Positions 1-7,420 of a stretch of 14,451 nucleotides of DNA are shown here, piece after piece. Location: assembly GCA_900550705.1 (NCBI GenBank), contig URTG01000028.1:1-14451 (forward strand). Reading direction: 5' to 3'. The translations under genes were made by a program, and so were the position numbers. This DNA is from an uncultured Eubacteriales bacterium. Lineage in GTDB: Bacteria; Bacillota; Clostridia; Oscillospirales; Oscillospiraceae. Position 1 is the stretch's first letter; each line of letters begins with the position of its first letter. The notes under the pieces were generated by a model. That model did not search any database and had not been told where the DNA came from. It was given only the letters and a program-made list of their open reading frames with translations.

Positions 1-25
1 CACGCGGGGACGGAGGAGGTACACC

Positions 26-568
26 ATGAATTTGACGGAGACGCCGGTAAGCAGCGAGACGATTTTTCAGGGGAATATCATCCGGGTCACCCTGGACCAG
101 GCCCGGCTGCCGGACGGGAAGCTGGCCAGCCGGGAGGTGGTCTATCATCCCGGCGGGGTGGCGGTGCTGCCCCTGGATGAGGACGGCCGGGTGACGCTGG
201 TGCGGCAGTATCGCTATCCCTTTGGGCGGGTGCTGCTGGAGCTGCCGGCGGGCAAGCTGGACCACGGCGCGGCGGAGGACCATCTGCTGGGGGCCAAGCG
301 GGAGCTCAGCGAGGAGACCGGCCTGGAGGCGGAGGAGTTCACCTATCTGGGCTGCATCCTGGCCTCCCCGGGCTACAGCGACGAGGTGCTGCATATGTAT
401 CTGGCCCGCAGGCTGACGAAAAAGGAGCAGCACCCCGACGACGACGAGTTCCTGGACGTGGTGACCATGCCCTTTGACCAGCTGGTGGGCCAGGTGATGA
501 ACGGCACCATTACCGACGCGAAAACCGTGGCCGCCACGCTGAAGGCCAAGGTCCTGCTGGGCCTGTAA
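26..568 (+). CDS. nudF: Nudix hydrolase, ADP-ribose pyrophosphatase type
   Basis: A cytoplasmic hydrolase that probably splits ADP-ribose into AMP and ribose-5-phosphate, a housekeeping clean-up reaction. The 180-residue length and the layout fit the NudF family: an N-terminal beta domain, LPLDEDGRVTLVRQYRYP at about 48-65, then the Nudix box around 76-100 with PAGKLD and RELSEETGL (R92, E93, E96 and E97 present). The gap between the box glycine G76 and the REL motif is two residues longer than in the textbook pattern (G-x7-E-x7-REL-x-EE-x-G). The ATG follows a strong GGAGGAGGT site at 12-20. It lies 22 bp upstream of walR and is probably co-transcribed with it; any promoter is outside the window. 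Family assignment is firm; ADP-ribose as the substrate is inferred from similarity. Confidence 0.9.
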   Translation: MNLTETPVSSETIFQGNIIRVTLDQARLPDGKLASREVVYHPGGVAVLPLDEDGRVTLVRQYRYPFGRVLLELPAGKLDHGAAEDHLLGAKRELSEETGLEAEEFTYLGCILASPGYSDEVLHMYLARRLTKKEQHPDDDEFLDVVTMPFDQLVGQVMNGTITDAKTVAATLKAKVLLGL

Positions 569-590
569 CACGAGAGGAGGAAGCGCAGGC

Positions 591-1301
591 ATGGGAAAAA
601 CCATCCTGATCGTAGAGGATGAACAGAATATTGTGGACATCCTGTCCTTCAATTTAAGCCGGGAGGGGTACGACACCCTGGAGGCCTACGACGGCCCCAC
701 CGGCTTGCAGCTGGCGCTGGAAAACGACCCGGACCTCATTCTCCTGGACCTGATGCTGCCCGGGATAAACGGGTTCGACGTGTGCAGAAAAATCCGGGAG
801 AGCGGCTCCTCCATCCCCATTCTCATGCTCACCGCCCGGGAGGAGGAGGCCGACAAGGTCCTGGGCCTGGAGCTGGGGGCCGACGACTATATCACCAAGC
901 CCTTCTCCATGCGGGAGCTGCTGGCCCGGGTGAAGGCCAACATCCGCCGGGTGACTATGGCCGCCCCTGCGGCTGCCCCCGCCCCGGCGGCGGAGGGTCT
1001 TGTTCAGCGGGGCCGGGTGACCATCGACCGGGACCGGGCCACCATCTCCAAGGACGGCCGCGCCCTGGACCTGACCCAGCGGGAGTATGACCTCATCTGC
1101 TATCTGGCGGCGCAGCCGGGCAAGGTCTTCTCCCGGGAAGCGCTGATGGAGCACGTCTGGAATTACGAGGGCTATGTGGGCGACGTCCGGGCTGTGGACG
1201 TGGCCGTCCGGCGGCTGCGGGAGAAGATCGAGGACGACCCCGCGTCCCCCAGGTTCATTGTCACCAAGCGCGGCATGGGCTATTACTTTGGCGAGAGCTG
1301 A
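591..1301 (+). CDS. walR: Response regulator WalR/YycF (OmpR family)
   Basis: DNA-binding response regulator of the WalRK cell-wall homeostasis system, which in Firmicutes controls autolysins and other wall-metabolism genes. The receiver domain (about 3-118) has the acidic pair E9/D10, phosphoacceptor D53 in LLDLMLPG, T81 and K103 in the TKPF motif. An Ala/Pro-rich linker at about 123-135 leads to an OmpR/PhoB winged helix (about 140-233) with VRAVDVAVRRLREKIE and an RGMGYYF ending, close to the WalR pattern. Length 236 is normal. The ATG follows GAGAGGAGG (572-580). Its partner kinase lies 61 bp downstream with a hairpin between them. The Ala/Pro linker is longer than in Bacillus WalR. PhoB is the other possibility, but the YycH/YycI-like genes downstream argue for WalR. 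Confidence 0.93.
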   Translation: MGKTILIVEDEQNIVDILSFNLSREGYDTLEAYDGPTGLQLALENDPDLILLDLMLPGINGFDVCRKIRESGSSIPILMLTAREEEADKVLGLELGADDYITKPFSMRELLARVKANIRRVTMAAPAAAPAPAAEGLVQRGRVTIDRDRATISKDGRALDLTQREYDLICYLAAQPGKVFSREALMEHVWNYEGYVGDVRAVDVAVRRLREKIEDDPASPRFIVTKRGMGYYFGES

Positions 1302-1303
1302 GA

Positions 1304-1336
1304 CCCCTCGGGTCGGAGGACCGGAACCCGAAGGGG
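1304..1336 (+). other. Stable hairpin between walR and walK
   Basis: Left arm CCCCTCGGGT (1304-1313) pairs with ACCCGAAGGGG (1326-1336) apart from one bulged A. An inner CGG/CCG stem (1314-1316/1321-1323) closes on an AGGA loop. No U-run follows, so it is not a classical terminator. The walK ribosome binding site (AAAGGAGGG, 1347-1355) starts about 10 nt after it. It may adjust the WalR:WalK ratio through processing or partial attenuation; that role is inferred. Confidence 0.6.
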
Positions 1337-1362
1337 GAGCTTAGAGAAAGGAGGGTGTTTTC

Positions 1363-3138
1363 ATGCTGCGGAGCCTGCATCAAAAGCTGGTGATGATCAT
1401 GGTGCTGCTGATCCTGTCGCTGATGACGGTGGTGGGCACCTTTCTCATCAACTCCGTCACCGCCTTTTATCTCAATGAGTTCTACACCCAGATGGCCGAC
1501 GTGTTCAGCGACCGCACCCTGATCGACGACCTGGAGACCGCCCCGAAAAACGAGGAAAACCCCGCCGTCCAGATGGAGGAAATTCTGAAGGCCTACTACG
1601 GCGCCCTGGGCGTGGACGGCCGGAACCGGAAGCTGTATATCCTGGACGGCAACGGCGTGTGCCTGGTCCGCCCCGACGGGGAGAGCGGTCAGCTGCAATA
1701 CACGGAAAACCTCACCTTCGCCATGACCCAGGGGGTGGAGACCCGCCAGGCCGGGGACAAGAGCAATCTGGCCCTGGACTTTATGGACGTGGCCGTGCCC
1801 GTCCGGCGGGGGGGCCAGGATTACATCATCTACGTCTACGACAACAAGGCCACGGCCGACAATCTGACGGAGCAGATGTTCCTGCTCATTATGGAGGCGC
1901 TGATCTTCGGGCTGGTGATCTCCGTGCTGCTGTCCTTCCTGCTGTCCAAAACCATGGTCACCCCCATCCAACAGCTGACGGAGGGGGCCAAGCGGGTGGC
2001 CCGGCGGGACTTCTCCCACAAAATCCAGGTGTCCTCCCAGGATGAGATCGGCGTACTCACCGGCACGTTCAACGACATGGCCGGCCAGCTGCAGGACACC
2101 CTGCGCCAGGTGGAAAACGAGCGCAACAAGCTGGACACCCTGTTCCTTCACATGACCGACGGCGTGGTGGCCTTTAACCGCCAGGGCCAGGTCATTCACT
2201 CCAACCCCGCCGCCGCCCGGATGCTGCGGCAGACCATCGGCGCTGGCTCTACCTACGAGCAGATCTTCGGCCAGACCCCCTCCCTGGACCAGGTGCTGGC
2301 CGCCGAGGACCATCTGGAGGGGGAGCGCCAGGTGAAGGACAGCTTCCTTCATCTTCTGCTAGCCCCCTTTGACCGGGGCCGGGAGGGGGGCGGTGCGCTG
2401 GTCGTCATTCACGACGTGACCGAGCAGCGGAAGACCCAGGAGATGCAGCGGGAATTTGTGGCCAACGTGTCCCACGAGCTGCGGACCCCCCTGACCAACA
2501 TCCGCTCCTACGCCGAAACGCTGGACGAAAACGCCGGGGACCTGCCCCCCGCCATGGAGAAAAAGTTCCTGGGCGTCATCCTCAACGAGAGCGACCGCAT
2601 GACCCACATCGTCCAGGACCTGCTCACCCTGTCCCGCTTCGACTCGGGCCGGGATGACCTGAAGCTGACGCGCTTCTCCTTCGGCACGGCTGTGCAGGAC
2701 CTGTACAACGCCGTCTATATGGAGGCCCAGCGGCATAATCATACCCTGGCGCTGCACATGGAGCCAGACCTGCCCGCCATCGTGGCCGACCGGGAGCGCA
2801 TTGTGCAGGTGATGATGAACATCGTGTCCAACGCCATCAAATACACCCCGGACGGCGGCGTGATTCAGATTTCCGCCGGCCGCACCGACGACCGGGTGTG
2901 GATGGTGGTGGACGACAACGGCATCGGCATCCCAGAGGAGGACCGCTCCCGCATCTTCGAGCGGTTCTATCGGGTGGATAAGGCCCGCTCCCGCCAGTCG
3001 GGGGGCACCGGCCTGGGGCTGTCCATCGCCAAGGAGATTGTAAACCGGCACCAGGGCGTGCTGGCCCTCCAGAGCAAGGAGGGCCCCGGCCTGGCCGTCC
3101 GGCTGGAGCTGAAGATTGAGGGACCGGACCATGGATAA
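1363..3138 (+). CDS. walK: Sensor histidine kinase WalK/YycG
   Basis: Membrane sensor kinase partner of WalR. In order: TM1 at about 9-30; an extracytoplasmic sensing domain of about 140 residues (31-172, single-Cache-like in size); TM2 at about 173-195; a HAMP linker (about 196-248, MVTPIQQLTEGAKRVARRDF...); a PAS domain (about 252-355, MTDGVVAFNRQGQVIHSNPAA); HisKA with phosphoacceptor H371 in FVANVSHELRTPLTNIRSYAE; and an ATPase domain with N-box N490, G1 motif DDNGIGIP (517-524) and G2 motif GGTGLGLSI (547-555). TM-sensor-TM-HAMP-PAS-HisKA-HATPase is the WalK architecture, and 591 residues is near the usual 600. The ATG has AAAGGAGGG at 1347-1355. The stop overlaps the next gene by 8 bp, suggesting translational coupling. 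Confidence 0.93.
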   Translation: MLRSLHQKLVMIMVLLILSLMTVVGTFLINSVTAFYLNEFYTQMADVFSDRTLIDDLETAPKNEENPAVQMEEILKAYYGALGVDGRNRKLYILDGNGVCLVRPDGESGQLQYTENLTFAMTQGVETRQAGDKSNLALDFMDVAVPVRRGGQDYIIYVYDNKATADNLTEQMFLLIMEALIFGLVISVLLSFLLSKTMVTPIQQLTEGAKRVARRDFSHKIQVSSQDEIGVLTGTFNDMAGQLQDTLRQVENERNKLDTLFLHMTDGVVAFNRQGQVIHSNPAAARMLRQTIGAGSTYEQIFGQTPSLDQVLAAEDHLEGERQVKDSFLHLLLAPFDRGREGGGALVVIHDVTEQRKTQEMQREFVANVSHELRTPLTNIRSYAETLDENAGDLPPAMEKKFLGVILNESDRMTHIVQDLLTLSRFDSGRDDLKLTRFSFGTAVQDLYNAVYMEAQRHNHTLALHMEPDLPAIVADRERIVQVMMNIVSNAIKYTPDGGVIQISAGRTDDRVWMVVDDNGIGIPEEDRSRIFERFYRVDKARSRQSGGTGLGLSIAKEIVNRHQGVLALQSKEGPGLAVRLELKIEGPDHG

Positions 3139-4426
3139 ACGCCGCTTACACCGGGCCGTGGAGTGGGGCAAGGATGTGCTCATCGCGGTGCTGGCCGTCT
3201 CCGCCGTGTGGCTGGCCATCCGGGCCCAGTCGCCGGGGGTGCTGGGGCTGTTCGCCCAAAGCGCCGCCGGGAGCTATTCCGAGCGGAACACCGCCGGCAG
3301 CCGGACGGAGGCCGTCCGCCCCCTCCGCATGACCGTGAACCTGGGGCAGGAGGTCCACTACGCCCAGCTCTACGATACCGCCGCCGGCGACGAGCTGTTT
3401 CAGTCCTTCGCCGGGCTGCTGATGGAGACCCTGTCCAGCGCCGGCCAGCCCACCCAGGCGGAGCGGGACACCTGGGAGAGGGCCGTGGCCCAGGAGCCGG
3501 GGGTGACCTTCGACTTTCAGGGGGAGGTCCCCATGTCGGTGCTGTCTCAGTGGATGTCCGGCAGCCAGAGTCCCCAGGAGGCCGCCGTCCGGCGGCTGAC
3601 CCTGTCGATAAGTCAGGACCAGGTGGCCCTCACCTATCGGGATGAGCGCACCGGGACCTACTACCGCCGCTGGTCCACCGTGGTGAATCACCAGCACCTG
3701 CGGGAGGCCCTGGAGGGATACAGCGGCAACGGTGTGGCCTACGCCTTCGAGAGCGAGGCCGCCCAGCTGGTGGACCCGGACACCCTTCTCCCCGCCCAGG
3801 ACCCCACGCCGAAAATTTATACCGCCGACACCCCCACCGCCGGCGGACAGAGCGCCCTAGAGGCGCTGATGGAGGACCTGGACATCCCCGCCGGGCTGAG
3901 CAGCTTCTACCGCGCCGGGGACGAGTGGGTGGGCCGCAGCGGCAACGACAGCTTCCGCCTGTCTGACGCCGGGGTGCTGGTCTACACCAACGAGGAGGGC
4001 AGCGACCTGTTCCAGACCGAGGGGGCCGGACTGCCCGCCGCCGCCGAGTGCAGCCGCCGTCTGGCCGCCGCCGCCCTCAGCCCCCGGATGGGGGCCGCCC
4101 GGCTCTATCTGGTCTCCGCCGCAGAGAGCGCCGGGGGCTACGACGTGAGCTTCGCCTACCACCTGGACGGGGTGCCTGTGCTGTCCGACAGCGGCCCCGC
4201 CGCCCAGTTCCGGGTGGAAAACGGCCGGGTGACATCCTTCACCCTGCGGCTGCGCCGGTATACCGACAGCGGCGAGACCGCCGCCGTCCTGCCCCTGCGC
4301 CAGGCCGCCGCCGCCCTGGCCGCTCTGGACCGGCAGACCGCAGAGCTGCTGCTCACCGACGCCGACCGCGGCGGCGAGCGCATTGTCCCCGGCTGGTCCG
4401 CCGTCTATGGGCAGAAGGAGGGATAG
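3131..4426 (+). CDS. walH: YycH-like WalK regulatory membrane protein
   Basis: Probable membrane-anchored modulator of WalK. In Bacillus and Staphylococcus YycH and YycI contact the kinase through their membrane helices. The sequence shows one N-terminal membrane segment (about 14-31, after basic MDKRRLHR) and a roughly 400-residue domain expected outside the cell, with no catalytic motif that I recognise. Length 431 is close to Bacillus YycH. The start at ATG 3131 is chosen because TGAGGGA (3116-3122) sits well before it; a TTG start at 3116 is possible but poorly supported. It overlaps the end of walK and ends 3 bp before the next gene. The C-terminal third is very rich in Ala, Gly and Arg. 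The call rests on topology, size and gene order more than on residue identity. Confidence 0.75.
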   Translation: MDKRRLHRAVEWGKDVLIAVLAVSAVWLAIRAQSPGVLGLFAQSAAGSYSERNTAGSRTEAVRPLRMTVNLGQEVHYAQLYDTAAGDELFQSFAGLLMETLSSAGQPTQAERDTWERAVAQEPGVTFDFQGEVPMSVLSQWMSGSQSPQEAAVRRLTLSISQDQVALTYRDERTGTYYRRWSTVVNHQHLREALEGYSGNGVAYAFESEAAQLVDPDTLLPAQDPTPKIYTADTPTAGGQSALEALMEDLDIPAGLSSFYRAGDEWVGRSGNDSFRLSDAGVLVYTNEEGSDLFQTEGAGLPAAAECSRRLAAAALSPRMGAARLYLVSAAESAGGYDVSFAYHLDGVPVLSDSGPAAQFRVENGRVTSFTLRLRRYTDSGETAAVLPLRQAAAALAALDRQTAELLLTDADRGGERIVPGWSAVYGQKEG

Positions 4427-4429
4427 GCC

Positions 4430-5242
4430 GTGCAGTGGTCCAAGCTGAAAAACATCGTTCTGCTGATTTTGCTCCTCACCAACCTGTGTCTGCTGGCCTT
4501 TGTGCTCCGGCAGGAGGCGCAGAGCCGGGCGGGTGAGCGGCAGACCCTCTCCTCCACCCTGGCCTTTCTGGCCCGGAAGGGCGTTCATGTCCAGGCCAAC
4601 CAGCTCCCCGACCCCAAGTCGCTGGCCCCCCTCACCGCCCAGCGGGACCTGGAATCGGAGTACGCCGCGGCGGCGGCCCTGCTCCGGGGGGAGGTCCAGA
4701 TGCAGGACCGGGGCGGCGAGGTCTATCGCTGCGTCAACGCCAACGGCTCCGTGCAGTTCCACAGCGACGGCTCCTTCTCCGCCGAGCTGAACCCCGGCGT
4801 TCTCCCCGTGGGGGGCGACCCGGAGGGGGCCATTCTTCTGGCCCTGAGGGACATGGGGTATGATGCCGCCCTCCTTTGCAGCACGGAGGACACCATGGTA
4901 TTCCAGCAGCGGTGGAAGGGCGCGCCCCTGTTTAACCAGCAGGTCACCGCCCGGTATGGACCCAGCGGCGTTTCCGCCCTGTCCTCCGGCCGCCGCCTGG
5001 TGGGCCAGCCGGAGCCAGACTTCAGCCGCAGCACCCTGGACACGTCCACCGCGCTGATTGACTTTTTCAACGGCCTGGCGGAGCTGGGCCGGGTGTGCAG
5101 CCAGGTGGATTCCATCCAGGCGGGCTACACCGGAACGGTGTCTCTCCTGGGTCCCATGCAGCTGACCCCGGTGTGGCAGGTTACCACCGACACCGGCGTG
5201 TACCAGCTGGACCTGGTCACCGGCGAGGTGCGAATCGGATAG
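4430..5242 (+). CDS. walI: YycI-like WalK regulatory membrane protein
   Basis: Second likely accessory protein of the WalRK system. It begins MQWSKLKNIVLLILLLTN, very like the MDWxKTK-plus-helix start of YycI, with a single membrane segment at about 8-26. About 240 residues are then predicted outside the cell; the C-terminal part (TPVWQVTTDTGVYQLDLVTGEV) resembles the repeat-type beta fold of this family. Length 270 is near Bacillus YycI. The start is GTG 4430, placed by AAGGAGG (4415-4421), which lies inside the end of walH; only 3 bp separate the two genes. YycH and YycI act as a pair, so the arrangement supports both calls. walJ and htrA, which follow in Bacillus, are absent; murI comes next. 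Confidence 0.78.
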   Translation: MQWSKLKNIVLLILLLTNLCLLAFVLRQEAQSRAGERQTLSSTLAFLARKGVHVQANQLPDPKSLAPLTAQRDLESEYAAAAALLRGEVQMQDRGGEVYRCVNANGSVQFHSDGSFSAELNPGVLPVGGDPEGAILLALRDMGYDAALLCSTEDTMVFQQRWKGAPLFNQQVTARYGPSGVSALSSGRRLVGQPEPDFSRSTLDTSTALIDFFNGLAELGRVCSQVDSIQAGYTGTVSLLGPMQLTPVWQVTTDTGVYQLDLVTGEVRIG

Positions 5243-5258
5243 GGAGCGAGGTGCCCGT

Positions 5259-6077
5259 ATGAACAGCAAAAACAGCCCCGTGGGCGTGATAGACTCCGGC
5301 ATCGGGGGCTTCAGCGTGGTGCGGCAGGTCCAGCGTGTGCTGCCCCAGGAAGCTCTGCTCTACTTTGGCGACGGGGCCAACATCCCCTATGGCAACCACC
5401 CCCGGGAGACCATCGTGGCTATGTCCCGGTATATGTTCCGATTTATGGAGCAGCAGCAGGTGAAGGCCCTGCTGGTGGCCTGCAATACCATCTCCTGCGT
5501 GGTGGACCAGTGCGTGGACGCGGTGTCCTGCCCGGTGTTTAACACGGTGCAGGCCGGAGCCGACGCGGTGGCCCGGCGGGAGGAGCTGGAGAAGGTGGGG
5601 GTCATCTCCACCGTGTTTACCCATCATTCCCGGTGCTACCCCCAGCGTATCCTGGCCCAAAGCCCCCAAAAGCTGGAGGTGTTCAGCTGCGGCTGCCCGG
5701 AACTGGCCCGGCTGGTGGAGCACAACCTGGGGGACCCCGCCGGCATGGCCGCCGTGGAGGCGAACCTTCGCCTGGCACTGGACCACATGGTCCGGGTGGA
5801 CCGCATCCAGAGCTGTGTGCTGGGCTGCACCCACTATCCCCTGGTGGCGGACAGCATCCGCAAGCTGTACCCCGGCCTGGACCTCATCGACCCGGCGGAG
5901 GAGATGGCCCGGGCGCTGAAGCAGTCCCTCGCCCAGCGGGACCTGCTCCGCACCGGCGACCCCGGTACGCTGAGCATCTACACCACCGGCGATGTGGAGG
6001 AATACGCCCTCCGCGCCCGCCAGGTGGGCCTGGCCCGGGTGGCAGGGGTACAGCCCTATCCGGCGATGGAGCTTTGA
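5259..6077 (+). CDS. murI: Glutamate racemase (divergent)
   Basis: PLP-independent racemase converting L-glutamate to the D-glutamate that MurD adds to peptidoglycan precursors; cytoplasmic. It shows IDSGIGG (11-17), YFGDGANIPYG (35-45), the first catalytic cysteine C75 in VACNT, CPELARLVE near 146-154, and the second catalytic cysteine C190 in GCTHYPL. Length 272 is normal. Several places depart from common MurI: GDGAN instead of GD(T/S)AR, NTVQAGA where most have VIEPGA, and VFTHHSRCY in place of GTxxTxxSGxY. Another Asp/Glu-racemase specificity therefore cannot be excluded. The ATG is served by GAGGT (about 5248-5252), 16 bp after walI, so it is probably part of the wal operon. Confidence 0.85.
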   Translation: MNSKNSPVGVIDSGIGGFSVVRQVQRVLPQEALLYFGDGANIPYGNHPRETIVAMSRYMFRFMEQQQVKALLVACNTISCVVDQCVDAVSCPVFNTVQAGADAVARREELEKVGVISTVFTHHSRCYPQRILAQSPQKLEVFSCGCPELARLVEHNLGDPAGMAAVEANLRLALDHMVRVDRIQSCVLGCTHYPLVADSIRKLYPGLDLIDPAEEMARALKQSLAQRDLLRTGDPGTLSIYTTGDVEEYALRARQVGLARVAGVQPYPAMEL

Positions 6078-6106
6078 GAAAATTTAGTTTACGATAAAAG
6101 GAGCGA

Positions 6107-7228
6107 ATGAGATTGGGAACGCTGACGTTTGCCGTCCCTACCCTGTTTGGCCTGGAGGGCCTGTGCGCCGATGAAATGCGTCGGCTGGAGCTGGAGGACG
6201 TCCGGGCGGAGAACGGCCGGGTGCTGTGCTCCGGCTCAGAGGCCGCCCTGCCCCGGCTGAATCTGAACCTGCGGACCGGCGAGCGGGTGCTGCTGGTGCT
6301 GGGCAGCTTCCGCGCCGCCGACTTCGACACCCTGTTTGAGGGCACCCGCGCCCTGCCCTGGGAGCAGTTCATCCCCGGGGACGGTCAGTTCCCGGTGAAG
6401 GGCTTTTCGCTGAACTCCGCCCTGCACTCCGTCCCCGCCTGTCAGTCCATTGTGAAAAAGGCGGTGGCCGCCCGGCTGGGGGCCAAATACGGCCGGAACA
6501 CCCTGCCGGAGACCGGGGCGCTGTATCAAATTCAGTTTTCCATAATGAAGGACCAGGCCGTCCTGATGCTGGACACCAGCGGCGCGGGCCTGCATAAGCG
6601 GGGCTACCGGGCCCACGGCGTAGACGCCCCCCTGCGGGAGACGCTGGCGGCGGCCATGGTGCTGCTGTCCCGCTATCGCGGCCGGGACCCCCTGTGCGAC
6701 CCCTTTTGCGGCTCGGGCACCATCCCCATCGAGGCGGCCCTCATCGCCAAGAACCGGGCCCCCGGCCTGAACCGCAGCTTCTCCGCCCAGCGCTGGCGCT
6801 GGATGGACAAAAACCTCTGGCTGGACGCCGCCGATGAGGCCATGGACAAGGAGTTCGACGGGAATTATGAGATCTGGGGCGGCGATTTAGACCCCGCCGC
6901 CGTGGCCCTGGCCCGGCACAACGCCGAGCTGGCCGAGGTGGAGGAGCTGGTCTCCTTCGACGTCAGCGACGCCCGCACCTTCCACTGGGGCGGTCTGCGG
7001 GGCCGAATCGTCACCAATCCCCCCTATGGCGAGCGCATTATGGAGCGCCGGGAGGCCGAGGACCTGTACCGCGCCTTCGGCAAGGCCTGGGACAAGTTCC
7101 CGGAGGGCTGGCAGCTGTATCTCCTCTCCTCCCACACCGAGTTTGAGCGCACCTTCGGCAAGCGGGCGGACAAAAAGCGCAAGCTGTACAACGGAATGCT
7201 GAAGTGCGATTTGTTTATGTATCGGTAA
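6107..7228 (+). CDS. THUMP-domain 23S rRNA guanine methyltransferase (RlmL/YpsC type)
   Basis: SAM-dependent enzyme expected to N2-methylate guanine in 23S rRNA. The N-terminal THUMP region (about 6-160) carries the typical FGLEGLCADEMRRLEL opening. The Rossmann methyltransferase domain follows, with motif I DPFCGSGTIPIEAA (198-211), acidic D260/D262 in GGDLDPAAV for SAM ribose, and catalytic motif NPPYGER (304-310). Length 373 fits the single-domain Firmicutes YpsC form, not the long fused E. coli RlmL. AAAAGGAG (6096-6103) is only 3 nt from the ATG at 6107 but 9 nt from an in-frame TTG at 6113, so the true start may be the TTG; the ATG is kept as the conventional choice. It lies 29 bp after murI and is probably the last gene of the operon, facing the dus gene. 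Confidence 0.88.
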   Translation: MRLGTLTFAVPTLFGLEGLCADEMRRLELEDVRAENGRVLCSGSEAALPRLNLNLRTGERVLLVLGSFRAADFDTLFEGTRALPWEQFIPGDGQFPVKGFSLNSALHSVPACQSIVKKAVAARLGAKYGRNTLPETGALYQIQFSIMKDQAVLMLDTSGAGLHKRGYRAHGVDAPLRETLAAAMVLLSRYRGRDPLCDPFCGSGTIPIEAALIAKNRAPGLNRSFSAQRWRWMDKNLWLDAADEAMDKEFDGNYEIWGGDLDPAAVALARHNAELAEVEELVSFDVSDARTFHWGGLRGRIVTNPPYGERIMERREAEDLYRAFGKAWDKFPEGWQLYLLSSHTEFERTFGKRADKKRKLYNGMLKCDLFMYR

Positions 7229-7272
7229 GCGGGGCGGCCTGTAACCGCCCGCCGGTGGTGCGTCAGTCGTCG

Positions 7273-7346
7273 CGGGCCACTGAGGACAGCGGCCCCTACG
7301 AGAGACCAAGTAACCTTGCGTAGGGGCCGATGTCCTCATCGGCCCG
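7273..7346. repeat. REP/REPIN-like inverted hairpin doublet
   Basis: Two 28-nt copies in inverted orientation (7273-7300 and 7319-7346) match at 25 of 28 positions around an 18-nt spacer. Each copy has GTAG at the foot of a hairpin. In the right copy the stem GGGCCGATG/CATCGGCCC (7324-7332/7337-7345) is perfect around TCCT. In the left copy all three differences preserve pairing: an A-T pair becomes C-G and a G-C pair becomes G-T. Together the copies could form one long cruciform. GTAG plus hairpin is the hallmark of REP elements moved by RAYT transposases; applying that name here is inference. Confidence 0.7.
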
Positions 7347-7359
7347 TTTCGGTGTTGCC

Positions 7360-7420
7360 CCCGTACAAGAGGCTTCCACCAAAGGGCTTGCAAACTCCTA
7401 CCTCCTAACTCCTAACTCCC
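7360..7420 (-). repeat. 7-bp tandem-array repeat element, copy A
   Basis: Read on the minus strand: four 7-bp units of the type AGGAGTT/AGGAGGT (7420 down to 7393), then a 33-nt tail (7392 down to 7360) ending in a GAAGCCTCTTGTACGG block (7376-7361). It matches copy B at 14320-14380 in 27 of 28 array positions and 27 of 33 tail positions, with 16 nt of the tail identical. The array contains the last codons and the stop of the dus gene, so the element starts inside that reading frame. Confidence 0.85.

Noticed and set aside
1261..2352. 363-codon minus-strand open frame opposite walK
   Set aside because: Antisense shadow of the kinase; no domain and no start signal.
3857..5302. 481-codon minus-strand open frame opposite walH/walI
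   Set aside because: Composition is that of an antisense shadow (Gly/Gln/His/Leu-rich), with no motif, and it spans two real genes and their junction.
6078..6106. Internal promoter between murI and the methyltransferase (TACGAT at 6090-6095)
   Set aside because: No acceptable -35 box at 16-18 bp upstream, and the gap is only 29 bp.
7232..7250. GGGCGG/CCGCCC hairpin just after the methyltransferase stop, as a terminator
   Set aside because: The stem is only 6 bp with a 7-nt loop and no T-run follows; in this GC content it could be chance.
7273..7420. CRISPR array or direct repeats
   Set aside because: The repeats are inverted hairpins and a 7-bp tandem array, without regular spacers, leader or cas genes.
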